NCBI RefSeq assembly: GCF_020171725.1
Contig: NZ_JAIVAJ010000005.1
Coordinates: 408,480 to 472,479 of the forward strand
DNA: 64,000 nt
Origin: Halobacillus litoralis
Lineage (GTDB): Bacteria > Bacillota > Bacilli > Bacillales > Halobacillaceae
Reading direction: 5' to 3'
Shown: in pieces, positions 15,761 through 26,635 of the stretch
How positions within the stretch are numbered: position 1 is the stretch's first letter
How the letters are laid out: every line of letters starts with the position of its first letter
The notes under the pieces: model-generated
The model's database searches: none
Seen by the model: only the letters and a program-made list of their open reading frames with translations
Told to the model about the DNA's origin: nothing
Translations under genes and position numbers: made by a program

Positions 15761-17248
15761 TTAAGGTAATTGAGTACTACCCATCAAGAAACGATCACAT
15801 TCACGTGCAACGCCTCGTCCTTCGTTGATGGCCCACACAATCAAACTCTGACCGCGGCGCATGTCGCCTGCAGCGAACACACCGTCTAAGTTCGTTGTAT
15901 ATTTTTCAAATTGAGCAGCAACGTTGGAACGGACGGTCGTTTCCACGCCCATTTTCTCGATCAAATCTTGTTCAGGTCCTTCGAAACCGATTGCCAGAAG
16001 CACAAGGTCTGCTTCCCATACTTTCTCGGTTCCTGGGATTTCTGTACGTACTTTGTTGCCTTTTTCATCGTAAGAAAGGGCAACATCAATTGTATGCACT
16101 TCTTTAATTCTTCCGTTCTCATCGCCTACGAATTTCTTCGTCATGACGGCATAAGCACGAGGGTCTTTCTCGAATTTCGCTTCTGCTTCTTTCTGACCGT
16201 ACTCGACACGGTGAATGACCGGGTACTGCGGCCATGGGTTCACTTCGTTATCACGAGTGGAACCTTTTTTGTCGTAAATATCGAACTGGACAAGGCTCTT
16301 ACATTCGTGACGCATCGAAGTAGCCATACAGTCCGTTCCAGTATCTCCTCCACCGATGACGATGACATTCTTGTCTTTGGCGCTAATGTAATCTCCATCC
16401 TGGTGGTTGGAATCAAGCAAGCTCTTCGTATTCGAGTGAAGGAAGTCCATCGCATAGTGGATACCTTTCAGGCTGCGGCCATCAACCCCGATGTTACGCG
16501 GCACTGTCGCTCCTCCACAAAGGATGACAGAATCGTATTCCTCCTGAAGACGGGAAACCGGGTAGTTACGTCCGACTTCTGTATTCGTCTGGAAACGAAT
16601 GCCCTCTTCTTTCAAGATATTCACACGACGCTCTACAACGGAGTAAGGAAGCTTCATTTCAGGAATTCCGTACGTTAACAATCCGCCGACGCGGTCGTTA
16701 CGTTCGTAAACGGTAACCGAGTGACCCGCTTTATTCAGCTGAGCTGCTGCAGCAAGTCCTGCCGGTCCTGAACCGACAACGGCGACCCGCTTACCTGTGC
16801 GGATTTCCGGAGGCTGCGGAACGACCCAGCCTTCCTCGAACCCTTTTTCAATAATCGAACGCTCTACGCTGCGGATCGCAACGGCTGGTTCGTTGATTCC
16901 AAGAACACAAGCCCCTTCACACGGTGCTGGACACGCAAAGCCCGTGAACTCAGGGAAGTTGTTCATTTCGTGTTCCTTCTCAAGGGCTTCTTTCCACCTG
17001 CCTTGATATACTAAGTCATTCCACTCTGGAATCAGGTGATAGACCGGACAGCCGGTTGTCACCCCATTAATCTCCATTCCGGAATGGCAAGTCGGAACGC
17101 CGCAGTCCATGCAGCGCGCTCCTTGCTTCTGTACTTCCTCATCCGAAAGGGGAAGTGTGTAGTCTTCCCAGTCTTGAACTCGCTGGGCCGGATCTCGTTC
17201 TTTGATCGCTTGACGTTCGTACTCCATAAATCCAGTCGACTTTCCCAT
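15761..17248 (-). CDS. gltD: Glutamate synthase (NADPH) small subunit
   Basis: The 495-residue beta subunit of glutamate synthase (GltB in Bacillus naming). It passes electrons from NAD(P)H through FAD and iron-sulfur clusters to the large subunit. Visible: the N-terminal cluster cysteines (CMDCGVPTCH, CPVYHLIPEWN, CPAPCEGACVLG), the FAD dinucleotide fold VVGSGPAGLAAA, the NAD(P)H fold VIGGGDTGTDC and the C-terminal GVFAAGDMRRGQSLVV-like flavin motif. It follows the large subunit by 19 bases and has AAGGAG 7 bases before its ATG. Length is standard. Confidence 0.97.
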   Translation of the reverse strand: MGKSTGFMEYERQAIKERDPAQRVQDWEDYTLPLSDEEVQKQGARCMDCGVPTCHSGMEINGVTTGCPVYHLIPEWNDLVYQGRWKEALEKEHEMNNFPEFTGFACPAPCEGACVLGINEPAVAIRSVERSIIEKGFEEGWVVPQPPEIRTGKRVAVVGSGPAGLAAAAQLNKAGHSVTVYERNDRVGGLLTYGIPEMKLPYSVVERRVNILKEEGIRFQTNTEVGRNYPVSRLQEEYDSVILCGGATVPRNIGVDGRSLKGIHYAMDFLHSNTKSLLDSNHQDGDYISAKDKNVIVIGGGDTGTDCMATSMRHECKSLVQFDIYDKKGSTRDNEVNPWPQYPVIHRVEYGQKEAEAKFEKDPRAYAVMTKKFVGDENGRIKEVHTIDVALSYDEKGNKVRTEIPGTEKVWEADLVLLAIGFEGPEQDLIEKMGVETTVRSNVAAQFEKYTTNLDGVFAAGDMRRGQSLIVWAINEGRGVARECDRFLMGSTQLP

Positions 17249-17267
17249 ACAATCGCTCCTTCCGATG

Positions 17268-20200
17268 TTATTTCACGGTTTCAACCGGTTTGTTTCGCTC
17301 TTCAAATGCTGTCATTTCTGCATCGAATTTACCTAAACCATCGTCCTTGAGACGCTGGATGCGTTCCTGCATCGCTAAGTAGTCACGCGGAATGACGCGG
17401 ACGAATTTCTTGACGTATTCATTCCATTGACCCAAGATACGCTGCCCCAGTGGACTGTTTGTGTATTCGACGTGTTTTTCTATCATGTTATAAAGGTCCT
17501 GCATCTCTTCACTGTCTGTCAGCTGTTGGAGATGGACAAGTTCCTTGTTGCATTTCGTATCAAATGACTGGCCGGTTTCATCCAGCACATAAGCTACGCC
17601 TCCGGACATACCGGCTGCAAAGTTACGTCCTGTGCCGCCAAGTACGACGACCTTACCACCTGTCATATATTCACACCCGTGATCTCCCACGCCTTCGACG
17701 ACTACTTCTGCGCCACTGTTACGCACACAGAAACGTTCTCCAGCAAGACCATTGATGTAAGCTTCTCCGGCAGATGCTCCGTAAAATGCCACGTTACCGA
17801 TGATTGTGTTCTCTTCCGGCTTGAAGGAAGACCTCGGTGATGGATGAACGATGATCTTACCACCAGACAATCCTTTTCCGACGTAATCATTGGAATCTCC
17901 GACAAGACGCAGCGTCATCCCTTTAGGAATGAAGGCTCCGAAGCTTTGACCGGCAGAACCTTTGAACTTCAAGTTGATCGTATCCTCAGGAAGTCCTTTT
18001 TCACCCCAACGGCGGGTAATTTCGCTTCCGAGAATCGTCCCCGTTACACGGTGAATGTTACGGATCGAGCCTGTGCTTTCCACACGCTCTCCTGTTTCGA
18101 TGGCGTTTTTGCAAAGCGGGATCAGCTCTTCTACGTCCAACGTCTTATCTAAGCCGTGGTCCTGTTTACGTGTCGCATAGCGGCCGTAATCTGCTGGTAC
18201 ATCAGGCTGATAAAGCAAGGCTGAGAGGTCGACCCCTTTGGCCTTCCAATGATCGACGGCATCGTTTGCTTCCAACACGTCCGTACGACCAATCATTTCG
18301 TTCACCGTACGGAACCCAAGTTCAGCCATCAGCTCACGCGCTTCTTGTGCGATGAATCGCATGAAGTTCTCAAGGTGATCGGCTTCGCCTGTGAATTTCT
18401 TACGCAGCTCCGGATCCTGTGTCGCGACTCCAACCGGGCAAGTGTTCAAGTGGCAGACACGCATCATGACGCATCCCAGAACAACGAGTGGTGCAGTGGA
18501 GAAACCATATTCTTCTGCGCCAAGTAATGAAGCGACTACGACGTCACGGCCTGTCATCATCTTCCCGTCTGTCTCTACGACGATTCGGTCACGAAGACGG
18601 TCCAGGACAAGGGTCTGGTGCGTCTCGGCTAAGCCGATTTCCCAAGGTAGACCCGTGTGCTTAATACTTGTACGCGGAGCAGCACCTGTACCTCCGTCAT
18701 ATCCACTGATCAGTACCAGATCTGCGCGTCCCTTCGCAACACCTGCGGCAATGGTTCCGACACCGACAGCTGATACCAATTTAACCGAAATACGCGCTTT
18801 CGGATTGGCGTTTTTCAAGTTATAGATCAATTCAGCCAAGTCCTCAATCGAATAAATATCGTGGTGAGGAGGTGGTGAGATCAGTTCTACACCAGGTGTA
18901 GAGCCACGGACTTCCGCTACCCATGGGTACACTTTCTTACCAGGAAGGTGTCCACCTTCACCAGGTTTCGCCCCTTGCGCCACTTTAATTTGAATTTCAT
19001 CTGCGTTCACAAGGTAGTGACTGGATACACCGAAACGACCTGAAGCTACCTGTTTGATGGCACTGCGCTTCGAGTCTCCGTTCTCTTCCGGTGTGAAACG
19101 GCTCGCATCTTCCCCACCTTCACCGGAGTTACTTCGGCCACCGATTCGGTTCATCGCAACAGCCAGTGCTTCGTGTGCTTCCTGACTGATTGAACCGTAC
19201 GACATCGCACCCGTTTTAAAACGGCGGGTAATGTCTTCAATCGGTTCTACTTCTTCTATAGGAATAGATGGACGTTTCTTGAACTTAAGCAGGCCTCTTA
19301 AAGACTGAAGGTTCTGCTTCTCGTCTGTCAGCATCTTCGAATACGATTTGAAAAGATCATAGTCGTTGCTTCGGCAAGCGTGCTGAAGCGTCGCAATCGT
19401 TTGTGGATTGTATTGGTGATCTTCTCCGTTTTTACGGTACTGATAGTCGTCTCCAGCTTCCAGCGTACGGTTCCCGCCACGTGTTTTGCTGAACGCCACT
19501 TCATGACGCATCAAGACTTCTTTTTCAATAATGTCGAGACCTATACCACCGAGTCGGGATGATGTACGAGTGAAGTACTGGTCAATGACATCCTGACGAA
19601 TACCGACAGCTTCAAAGATCTGCGCACCGCGGTAACTTTGAATCGTGGATATCCCCATCTTCGAAAGAACTTTAATGATTCCGTCTGTCGCCGCTTTTAC
19701 ATACGTATCGACAGCCTCTTCAAGCGATTCGACCGGCAGATTTCCAAGGTTGATCTGCTCACGGAACGTTTCATAAGCAAGATAAGGGTTGATCCCCTCT
19801 GCCCCGTACCCAAGAAGCGTAGCGAAGTGATGTACTTCCCTTGCTTCTCCTGATTCGATCAGGATGCTTACTTTCGTACGCGTTCCCTGACGAATGAGGT
19901 GGTGGTGCAGGCCGGAAACCGCAAGTAGAGCTGGAATGCCAGCCTTATCTTTGCTGACGCCACGGTCTGAAAGAATCAGGAGTACCGAATCGTCTTCAAT
20001 TGCCTTGTCGGCTTCTTCACAAATTCGATCCATAGCCGGCTTCAGCTGATTTTCTTCAGCATCAAATAAAGTAGAGATGGTAACGGCTTTAAATCCATCG
20101 ATATTCTGCTGACGCAGCTTCTCAAGCTCCTCGTTTTTCAGTACAGGCGTCTGCAATCGAATCTGACGACAGCTTTCAGGCTTCGGATCTACTAAATTGC

Positions 20201-21848
20201 CCTCTGCTCCGATTGTCGTTTCGACCATCGTGATGAGCTTTTCACGGATGGCATCGATCGGCGGGTTCGTTACTTGGGCGAAGAGCTGCTTGAAGTAGCT
20301 GTATAAAAGCTGAGGCTTTTTAGACAGTACAGCAAGTGGAGAATCGTATCCCATTGAACCGACAGGGTCTTTCTTATCTGTAACCATCGGCATCAAAATA
20401 CGGTTCAGTTCTTCAGTCGTATAGCCGAACGCAAGCTGCTGCTCTACCAGATCTTCGGCAGGACGGAATGTTTCGTCTGCTTCCGGCAGATCACCAAGTT
20501 CAAACTTGTTATCTTCCAACCAGTCATCGTATGGATGCTCACGTGCAATCTGCAACTTGATTTCTTCATCTGGAATGATCTTGCCCTGCTCTAAGTCGAC
20601 AAGGAGCATCTTCCCAGGGTGAAGGCGGTCTTTATATAGAATGTCATCGGCAAAGATATCAAGCGCTCCTACTTCTGAGCCAAGCACAATCATGCCGTCT
20701 TTTGTTACATAATAACGAGCGGGTCTCAGACCATTTCGGTCAAGACAAGCACCGATTTGTTTACCATTTGTATAAGCCAGTGCTGCCGGTCCATCCCACG
20801 GCTCCATAAGACAACTGTGATATTCGTAGAAGTTCTTCTTGTCTTCTTGGATCGTTTCATCGTTCGACCAAGGCTCCGGCACCATCATCATAGCCGTGTG
20901 CGAAAGCGAACGACCAGAGAGGTGAAGAAATTCAAAGGCATTATCAAACATAGAAGAATCACTACCGTTGTCATCAATGACAGGCAGAATCTTCTTCAAA
21001 TCTTCCTCGCTGAAGTATTCAGATGAGCAAAGCTCCTGGCGTGCTCTCATCCAGTTTACATTGCCTCGTAATGTATTAAATTCACCATTATGAATCGTAT
21101 AACGGTTCGGGTGTGACCGTTTCCAGCTCGGGAAAGTGTTTGTACTAAAACGGGAGTGCACTAAAGCGAGGGCCGTTTTAAAGTCCGGGTGATTTAGATC
21201 AATATAGAAGGAATCCAATTGCTCCGGAATCAACATCCCTTTGTAGACAATCGTTGATGTCGACAAGCTGCAAATATAAAAATCATCGTACCCATCTTGA
21301 TTTGAAATTTCCTGTTCTGCGCGTTTGCGGATAATGTATAAACGACGTTCAAGCTCCATTTGCGTGTTCACATTTTCAGATGGAGCAATAAACGCCTGAC
21401 GGATGAAAGGCTTCGTTTTCTTCGCATCGTTACCGACGAACGAATCGTTGATCGGTACTGTACGCCAGCCGAGGAACTTCTGTCCTTCTTCCTCTACGAT
21501 GTTCTCAAACAATCGCTTGCAATCCATTCTTGTGTCATGATCTTCAGGCAGGAAGACCATTCCGACGCCATATTCCCCTTCTTCGGGAATCTCTATATCT
21601 TCTTTCTCACATTGGTTTTTAAAAAAGCGGTGTGGGATCTGAGTTAGAATCCCTGCCCCGTCCCCTGTACTGATGTCGGCGGATTGTCCACCGCGGTGCT
21701 CCAAGTTACAAAGGATCGTAACGGCATTTTCTACAATGCTGTGTGACTTCGTTCCATCAATATTGGCAAGTACACCAATTCCACATGCTTCGTGTTCTTG
21801 ATCAGGATGATACAATCCCTGAGGAACTGGATATCCGTGTTTCTGCAT
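17268..21848 (-). CDS. gltB: Glutamate synthase (NADPH) large subunit
   Basis: A 1526-residue alpha subunit (GltA in Bacillus naming). From N to C: a short propeptide, Cys22 in HEACGIG as nucleophile of the type II glutamine amidotransferase domain, a central domain, the FMN-binding synthase domain ([35 protein letters not shown]), the 3Fe-4S cysteines (CHLNTCPVG) and the beta-helix C-terminal domain with repeated G-x-x-x-G motifs. It makes glutamate from glutamine and 2-oxoglutarate in ammonium assimilation. The ATG at 21848 is 7 bases from AGGGGG; an ATG at 21854 is too close. No gltC regulator is adjacent. Confidence 0.97.
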   Translation of the reverse strand: MQKHGYPVPQGLYHPDQEHEACGIGVLANIDGTKSHSIVENAVTILCNLEHRGGQSADISTGDGAGILTQIPHRFFKNQCEKEDIEIPEEGEYGVGMVFLPEDHDTRMDCKRLFENIVEEEGQKFLGWRTVPINDSFVGNDAKKTKPFIRQAFIAPSENVNTQMELERRLYIIRKRAEQEISNQDGYDDFYICSLSTSTIVYKGMLIPEQLDSFYIDLNHPDFKTALALVHSRFSTNTFPSWKRSHPNRYTIHNGEFNTLRGNVNWMRARQELCSSEYFSEEDLKKILPVIDDNGSDSSMFDNAFEFLHLSGRSLSHTAMMMVPEPWSNDETIQEDKKNFYEYHSCLMEPWDGPAALAYTNGKQIGACLDRNGLRPARYYVTKDGMIVLGSEVGALDIFADDILYKDRLHPGKMLLVDLEQGKIIPDEEIKLQIAREHPYDDWLEDNKFELGDLPEADETFRPAEDLVEQQLAFGYTTEELNRILMPMVTDKKDPVGSMGYDSPLAVLSKKPQLLYSYFKQLFAQVTNPPIDAIREKLITMVETTIGAEGNLVDPKPESCRQIRLQTPVLKNEELEKLRQQNIDGFKAVTISTLFDAEENQLKPAMDRICEEADKAIEDDSVLLILSDRGVSKDKAGIPALLAVSGLHHHLIRQGTRTKVSILIESGEAREVHHFATLLGYGAEGINPYLAYETFREQINLGNLPVESLEEAVDTYVKAATDGIIKVLSKMGISTIQSYRGAQIFEAVGIRQDVIDQYFTRTSSRLGGIGLDIIEKEVLMRHEVAFSKTRGGNRTLEAGDDYQYRKNGEDHQYNPQTIATLQHACRSNDYDLFKSYSKMLTDEKQNLQSLRGLLKFKKRPSIPIEEVEPIEDITRRFKTGAMSYGSISQEAHEALAVAMNRIGGRSNSGEGGEDASRFTPEENGDSKRSAIKQVASGRFGVSSHYLVNADEIQIKVAQGAKPGEGGHLPGKKVYPWVAEVRGSTPGVELISPPPHHDIYSIEDLAELIYNLKNANPKARISVKLVSAVGVGTIAAGVAKGRADLVLISGYDGGTGAAPRTSIKHTGLPWEIGLAETHQTLVLDRLRDRIVVETDGKMMTGRDVVVASLLGAEEYGFSTAPLVVLGCVMMRVCHLNTCPVGVATQDPELRKKFTGEADHLENFMRFIAQEARELMAELGFRTVNEMIGRTDVLEANDAVDHWKAKGVDLSALLYQPDVPADYGRYATRKQDHGLDKTLDVEELIPLCKNAIETGERVESTGSIRNIHRVTGTILGSEITRRWGEKGLPEDTINLKFKGSAGQSFGAFIPKGMTLRLVGDSNDYVGKGLSGGKIIVHPSPRSSFKPEENTIIGNVAFYGASAGEAYINGLAGERFCVRNSGAEVVVEGVGDHGCEYMTGGKVVVLGGTGRNFAAGMSGGVAYVLDETGQSFDTKCNKELVHLQQLTDSEEMQDLYNMIEKHVEYTNSPLGQRILGQWNEYVKKFVRVIPRDYLAMQERIQRLKDDGLGKFDAEMTAFEERNKPVETVK

Positions 21849-22140
21849 AATCATTCCCCCTAGCAGTCTAGTCTTTCAAGGTTGCATACAAAAATTATAA
21901 AATTCCGTCTTTTCAGTTTTTTACTAGTATATCACGAAAAAACCATGTAATCACGCCTCTCATGCGCTTGAGAAAGATTATCCGCGCCCTCTACAAACAC
22001 CAAAACGCTTATAAATCGACCATGTAAGCGCCATCAATAAACGTTAAACTTTTTTGAAAATTTTCTACTGAATCAATCGTAACGCATCGAATTATGTATA
22101 AAATAATAGTTTTGATGAATGAATATGCAACTGAATAATA
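21849..22140 (-). promoter_or_regulatory. Glutamate synthase upstream region
   Basis: A 290-base gap without a gene. On the minus strand a perfect TATAAT lies at 21894-21899, about 45 bases before the gltB start, but no -35 hexamer is found at 17 bases, which suits an activator-dependent promoter (GltC-type control is known for Bacillus gltAB). I could not define an operator. The rest is A+T rich. Confidence 0.4.
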
Positions 22141-22142
22141 GA

Positions 22143-22170
22143 AAAACTCCCCTGAAAAACAGGGAAGTTT
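22143..22170 (-). terminator. Terminator of the YihY/BrkB gene
   Basis: ACTTCCCTG and CAGGGGAGT pair around TTTTT on the minus strand and are followed by TTTTC, three bases after the stop. Confidence 0.8.
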
Positions 22171-22172
22171 AT

Positions 22173-23018
22173 TTAAGCCGTCTTTCTTTTTTCATCGGAT
22201 TTCTTACGGTGATGAATGACATTGAGTTCCGCCCCGATCATTAGAATCATCCCCGTCAGGAAGAACCAAAGCATGAGCACAATGATTCCACCCAGGCTTC
22301 CGTAAGTCGCCGAGTAGTTTCCGAAGTTACTGACATAGAAAGAAAAGGCAAGGGAAATCAACTGCCAAAGCACGGCCGTCAATATCGCACCAGGCCATAT
22401 ATGTTTGAAGGGAATCGACTTATTCGGTGCAAATCGATAGAGGGACAGTAATATTGCCCCCATGACGAGCACACTGATCACCCAGCGTAACAACTGAAAT
22501 AAAATGACCGTCTGAGAAGGAAGGTTCACCGTACGATTAATGAAATCTATGATGACATCTCCGAACACCGGTAACGCCAACGCCACAACAATCGCGACAA
22601 TCATCCCTAAAGTCAGACCAATAGATAGGAGTCGAACTTTAATAAAGGAACGTGTTTCCTCCACGTGATAGGCGAGATTGGCAGATTGAATGAAAGCATT
22701 GATTCCACTCGATGCGGACCAGATCGTACCGAGGATTCCGATCGTTAGCAATCCGCCTTTCGGTTCCTCGACGAGGGAGACGATATTCTCCCTGAAGATT
22801 TCAGCGGTTTCTGCCGGTATCACATTGCTGAGAGCATTGATTGCCGTCTCCGCTTCAATATTCATATATGGCAGAATAGACAATAACAAAATAAGCATCG
22901 GAACAACGGCAAGCAAATAATAATAGGCCTGTGCTGCCCCAAGCAGAGGGATATTATCTTTTTGGAATTCCGCGAACACCTCTTTTGCGTAATCAACCAC
23001 TTTATTCAAAAAAACCAT
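22173..23018 (-). CDS. YihY/BrkB family inner-membrane protein
   Basis: A 281-residue protein with about six membrane helices and the family motifs: the N-terminal LLGAAQAYYYLLAVVPMLILL, then GTIWSASSGINAFIQSANLAY, YRFAPNKSIPFKHIWPGAI and the SFYVSNFGNYSATYGSLG stretch before the last helix. Members were once called ribonuclease BN by mistake; their role, perhaps in transport, is unknown. Single gene with its own terminator. The ATG at 23018 has GGAG 10 bases upstream. Confidence 0.88.
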   Translation of the reverse strand: MVFLNKVVDYAKEVFAEFQKDNIPLLGAAQAYYYLLAVVPMLILLLSILPYMNIEAETAINALSNVIPAETAEIFRENIVSLVEEPKGGLLTIGILGTIWSASSGINAFIQSANLAYHVEETRSFIKVRLLSIGLTLGMIVAIVVALALPVFGDVIIDFINRTVNLPSQTVILFQLLRWVISVLVMGAILLSLYRFAPNKSIPFKHIWPGAILTAVLWQLISLAFSFYVSNFGNYSATYGSLGGIIVLMLWFFLTGMILMIGAELNVIHHRKKSDEKRKTA

Positions 23019-23104
23019 CCTTCCCTGTCTCCATCTCTACTTTTCTATCCCCTTTTTGTTCCCCCTTTAAGCATAGATCGGAACATTTTCAAATCCCCTA
23101 TAGA

Positions 23105-23140
23105 AAACCCGGATGACGCATCGATGCATCACCCGGGTTT
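23105..23140. terminator. Strong hairpin terminator between FAD oxidase and BrkB genes
   Basis: A long inverted repeat (AAACCCGG.TGA.GCATCGATGC and complement) lies just after the FAD oxidase stop. On the minus strand it is followed by TTTTC, so it ends that gene's transcript. Confidence 0.75.
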
Positions 23141-23150
23141 ATTATATATT

Positions 23151-24524
23151 CTACTTACTATGAACAGATGACGGGCGGATATTATGATTCATTCGAAAAA
23201 CATTATGAGGGTCATACTTCTGTTTCAACTCAAGCAGCTGTTCATAATTATCAGCATACGTTTTGCGAATCACGTGGTCTTCTGGATCAATCCCATTCAG
23301 ATAGGCCGCTCCGTTAAAAGAGATCGGAGAGAACTTCTCGTAGAACGCTTCGATCCATTTGGCACAAGCTTCCTCCTGCTCGTCTTCATACATGATGTCC
23401 AGTAACAGAACATAACGGGCATCACGAATGGCAAAGGCATTGTCATCCGCAGGGATCCGGTTCATTTTTCCGTGTGTTTCCCATAACTGAAGCATCAAGT
23501 GGCCGGGGGCGATTTCTTTTTCTTTCAGGATACTCTGCCAGTTCTCTGGTGATAGTTCCGAAAAGAACAGGGAACTTCCTTTAAAGTTAGCCTGCTTAGG
23601 TACCATGGCATCCAGTTTTGATTGGAGCTGTGTATAAGGAACGACGCCTGATTGATCAGCAATCGGCACCGCCAGCTCACGCAATGGTTGGATCACTCTT
23701 TTCCCTTCTTCCACTTCACCAGCGTACATCCCTGCTACAATCATGACAGGTTTAAAGTGAAGGAATTCCGGGAGTTCTGGTAATGGAGGCAGATCCATCA
23801 CGGTCACATTCAAGCTGATTTCATCAGGTGCGGTTTCCACAAACTGATCCAACTGTTGATAAATCTGATCGGCATCCTTCAAATCATACATCACATCAAG
23901 CGCCAAGACATTCGGTCCAACATCATGGAGACGAAATTCAAATTCAGTCACGACGCCAAAGTTACCTCCACCGCCACGGATCGCCCAGAAAAGATCCGAG
24001 TATTCATTCTCACTTACTTCGAGAACGGATCCATCTGCTGTTACGACTTTCGCTGCAGAGATGTTATCACACGAAAGCCCGTACTTTGCACGCAGATATC
24101 CTAAACCTCCCGCTAAAGCCAAACCGCCGATCCCGGTTTCTGAAACGGTTCCCGTCGGGGTTGCCAGGCCGAACTTCTGTGTTTCCGCATCGACATCAGA
24201 CAGAAGCGCACCACCACCGACTTTAGCGGTCTTAGATTCCTCATCTACCGTGACGTGCCTCATTTCTGACAAGTCAATGAGCAGCCCACCTTCTGTCAGA
24301 GATGTACCACTCACATGGTGACCACCACCGCGGACAGAAATCTGCATGGCGTGTTCGTTGGCAAACTTTACAGCTTTTGATACGTCCCGCTCGTCCTTAC
24401 ACACCGCAATCGCGGCTGGCTGTTTTTTTACCGCCGCATTAAAAATCGCACGCGTCTCTTCGTAATTGGGGTGCCCGGGCAGAACGACTTTTCCGCTCAT
24501 TTCGGATTGTAGTTGTTCAAACAA
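23151..24524 (-). CDS. FAD-binding (berberine-bridge type) oxidoreductase
   Basis: A 457-residue member of the PCMH/berberine-bridge family. The FAD domain shows RGGGHHVSGTSL, whose histidine is the site of 8-alpha linkage in bicovalent members, GYLRAKYGLSCDN, whose cysteine is the 6-S site, and GGGGNFGVVTEFE. The C-terminal BBE segment has NGAAYLNGIDP. Such enzymes oxidise carbohydrates or other alcohols; the substrate here cannot be told. It starts with TTG, with AAGGAG 10 bases upstream and no better start in frame. Single-gene unit. Confidence 0.88.
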   Translation of the reverse strand: MFEQLQSEMSGKVVLPGHPNYEETRAIFNAAVKKQPAAIAVCKDERDVSKAVKFANEHAMQISVRGGGHHVSGTSLTEGGLLIDLSEMRHVTVDEESKTAKVGGGALLSDVDAETQKFGLATPTGTVSETGIGGLALAGGLGYLRAKYGLSCDNISAAKVVTADGSVLEVSENEYSDLFWAIRGGGGNFGVVTEFEFRLHDVGPNVLALDVMYDLKDADQIYQQLDQFVETAPDEISLNVTVMDLPPLPELPEFLHFKPVMIVAGMYAGEVEEGKRVIQPLRELAVPIADQSGVVPYTQLQSKLDAMVPKQANFKGSSLFFSELSPENWQSILKEKEIAPGHLMLQLWETHGKMNRIPADDNAFAIRDARYVLLLDIMYEDEQEEACAKWIEAFYEKFSPISFNGAAYLNGIDPEDHVIRKTYADNYEQLLELKQKYDPHNVFRMNHNIRPSSVHSK

Positions 24525-24663
24525 TGTTTCACCACTCCTTTTTAAATCTCATTTCATATGTATAGTCCCAATCATAGAACTAAATACCTATATTACAATT
24601 TTCTTACAATCGTGACAAGGCAAAATCCTATACTTAAAATTTATTTTATATTGAGCACAAATG

Positions 24664-24690
24664 AAAACACCTAAGGGATCCCCTTAGGTG
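24664..24690 (-). terminator. Terminator of the glycogen operon
   Basis: CACCTAAGG pairs with CCTTAGGTG on the minus strand and is followed by TTTTC. It lies after the GH13 gene, the last of the glg operon. Confidence 0.82.
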
Positions 24691-24695
24691 CTGCC

Positions 24696-26615
24696 TTAAT
24701 TCATATATCGCAACAAGAAGCATTCGCTCGGCTCAAGTTCAAGCTTGAGCTCCCCGTTTCGTGCACGGAAAATCCGCTTCTTGTTTTCAAGGTGCTGCCA
24801 TTTCCCTTTTTCCACTTGAAGCGTGACGTGATGCTTTTGACCAAGGCTTCGGTTGTATAAGTAGATGACCCGCTCATCGGTCGCCTTCTCACCAAAGGCA
24901 TCAAGACCATTCGTTGTCGAGCGTTCGAATCCGTACACATCTTCATGAAGCTCATAAGACTTAAATTCACCCGTCCGCATCGACGTATGGGACTGTCTCC
25001 ACTCCCCGATCTTCTTATACCATTGAAGGAGGTCTTTGTTTTCCCTGCCCCATGGATAGGGTTTCCGGTTATCCGGATCAGCACCTCCGCTTACGCCTGC
25101 TTCATCTCCATAATACAGTGACGGGACTCCCGGAAATGCATAGAGCCACAAGCTTAATGCTTTGATTTGGCGAAAGATCTGGTGTCGTTTATCCTCATCT
25201 GACCATTCGTCTGGAAGAAACCCTTCCAACATCGTATAAATGCGCTCCACATCGTGACTGGACAGCATATTCATTACAGAATAAAAGTAATGCCTCGGGT
25301 AGTGCTCGGCAAGGGTGGTCAGCGTCCGGTGTACGTACCTTGCATCTACTTCACCTCTCATAAAGTCAAGCATGATCCGGCGCAGCGGATAGTTCATGAC
25401 CGAGTCGAGCACGCCACCCAAAAAGTAATCACGACGGTTACCGTAAGCCGTTTTGTTAGAGGCGTCTTCCCACACTTCACCCAGAAGCACACTTGAAGGA
25501 TTGACCTTCTTCAACTGCCTGTAAATCTGACTGATGAGATCGTCGGTCAGTTCGTCGGCCACATCCAGTCTCCAATGGTGGATACCCGATTTCTGCCATG
25601 TCTTAATGACGCTGTCCTCATTGTGTACGAGGAAGCGCTGGTAATGGTCGTTCTCTTTGTTCAATGTCGGCAGTGTTCCGACACCCCACCAGGCGTCATA
25701 TTCATCCGGATGGTGATGGAAGGAATACCAAGGATAGTAGGTAGATCCCTTCGATTGATACGCCCCTACAGAATCGTATTCTCCCTCACGATTAAAGTAG
25801 ATGCTGTTACTTCCCGTGTGACTGAACACACCGTCGAGCATCACTTCGATTTTCTTTTTCTTCGCTTCTTTAATGAGCGTCTCCAAGTCTTCCTTCGTTC
25901 CAAGGAGCGGATCAACTTTGTGATAGTCTCCTGTGTCGTAACGGTGGTTACTTTCCGCTTCAAAAATTGGGTTCAAATAAAGGACTGTGACACCAAGTGA
26001 TGCGATATAATCGAGTTTTTCAGTAATCCCGTTCAAATTCCCACCGAAGAAGTCCCACCGAATCACTTCTCCACGCTCATTCCGGATATAGACCGGATCA
26101 TTTTCCCAATGAGCATGAATCAAGCTGGTTTTCGGTGCTTTGGACGGATCGACCTCCCCTGAGCTGTAAAAGCGATCCGGGAAGATTTGATACATCGTCG
26201 CATGCTTCCACCATCCAGGGGTTTCATAATCCGGATCGTAGACGGTGATCTGCCAGGAAGGAGGTACGTGGTCGTAGACCTTCCCCTCTCCGCTCTCCAA
26301 GATGTTTTCTCTTCCGTAATAAAGCGAATGGTCCGGGCAGACGACTTCAAAGTAATACCAAACAAGCTGAGGATCTGTCGGCATATGAAGCGTCGCCTCA
26401 AAGGAATTGTAATGATGCTCTTCGCTGTAAAGATCCATCTCTACCGTTCTTTCTTCATCGGTTCGATCTAAGATGTAGTGTAAAATGACGTGCTGAACGT
26501 CGAAATGAGTGTGGATATCAATCGTCAAGGAAACAGAGGAACCCTTCGGTGCAGCACCGAAAGGCTCCCTATACGCTTCCTCAAAGCTGTGGTGGTACAT
26601 CTCTTTTTGTCTCAC
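24696..26615 (-). CDS. GH13 alpha-glycosidase (cyclomaltodextrinase/neopullulanase-like)
   Basis: A 639-residue glycoside hydrolase. An N-terminal beta domain of about 130 residues precedes the barrel (YQIFPDRFYSSGE, LYLNPIFEAESNHRYDTGDY). Catalytic residues lie in HHWRLDVADEL (nucleophile Asp), LLGEVWED (acid Glu) and MLSSHDVERI (stabilising Asp). It lacks a signal peptide, so it acts inside the cell, probably on maltodextrins released from glycogen. Its GTG start has AGGAGG 8 bases upstream and the gap to glgP is 20 bases, so it is part of the glycogen operon. In many bacilli a pullulanase occupies this position. Confidence 0.9.
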   Translation of the reverse strand: MRQKEMYHHSFEEAYREPFGAAPKGSSVSLTIDIHTHFDVQHVILHYILDRTDEERTVEMDLYSEEHHYNSFEATLHMPTDPQLVWYYFEVVCPDHSLYYGRENILESGEGKVYDHVPPSWQITVYDPDYETPGWWKHATMYQIFPDRFYSSGEVDPSKAPKTSLIHAHWENDPVYIRNERGEVIRWDFFGGNLNGITEKLDYIASLGVTVLYLNPIFEAESNHRYDTGDYHKVDPLLGTKEDLETLIKEAKKKKIEVMLDGVFSHTGSNSIYFNREGEYDSVGAYQSKGSTYYPWYSFHHHPDEYDAWWGVGTLPTLNKENDHYQRFLVHNEDSVIKTWQKSGIHHWRLDVADELTDDLISQIYRQLKKVNPSSVLLGEVWEDASNKTAYGNRRDYFLGGVLDSVMNYPLRRIMLDFMRGEVDARYVHRTLTTLAEHYPRHYFYSVMNMLSSHDVERIYTMLEGFLPDEWSDEDKRHQIFRQIKALSLWLYAFPGVPSLYYGDEAGVSGGADPDNRKPYPWGRENKDLLQWYKKIGEWRQSHTSMRTGEFKSYELHEDVYGFERSTTNGLDAFGEKATDERVIYLYNRSLGQKHHVTLQVEKGKWQHLENKKRIFRARNGELKLELEPSECFLLRYMN

Positions 26616-26635
26616 AGGAAAGGCCTCCTAAAACA

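Noticed and set aside
15911..16678. 255-residue plus-strand frame inside gltD
   Set aside because: Complete antisense of a well conserved gene with rare composition; a shadow frame.
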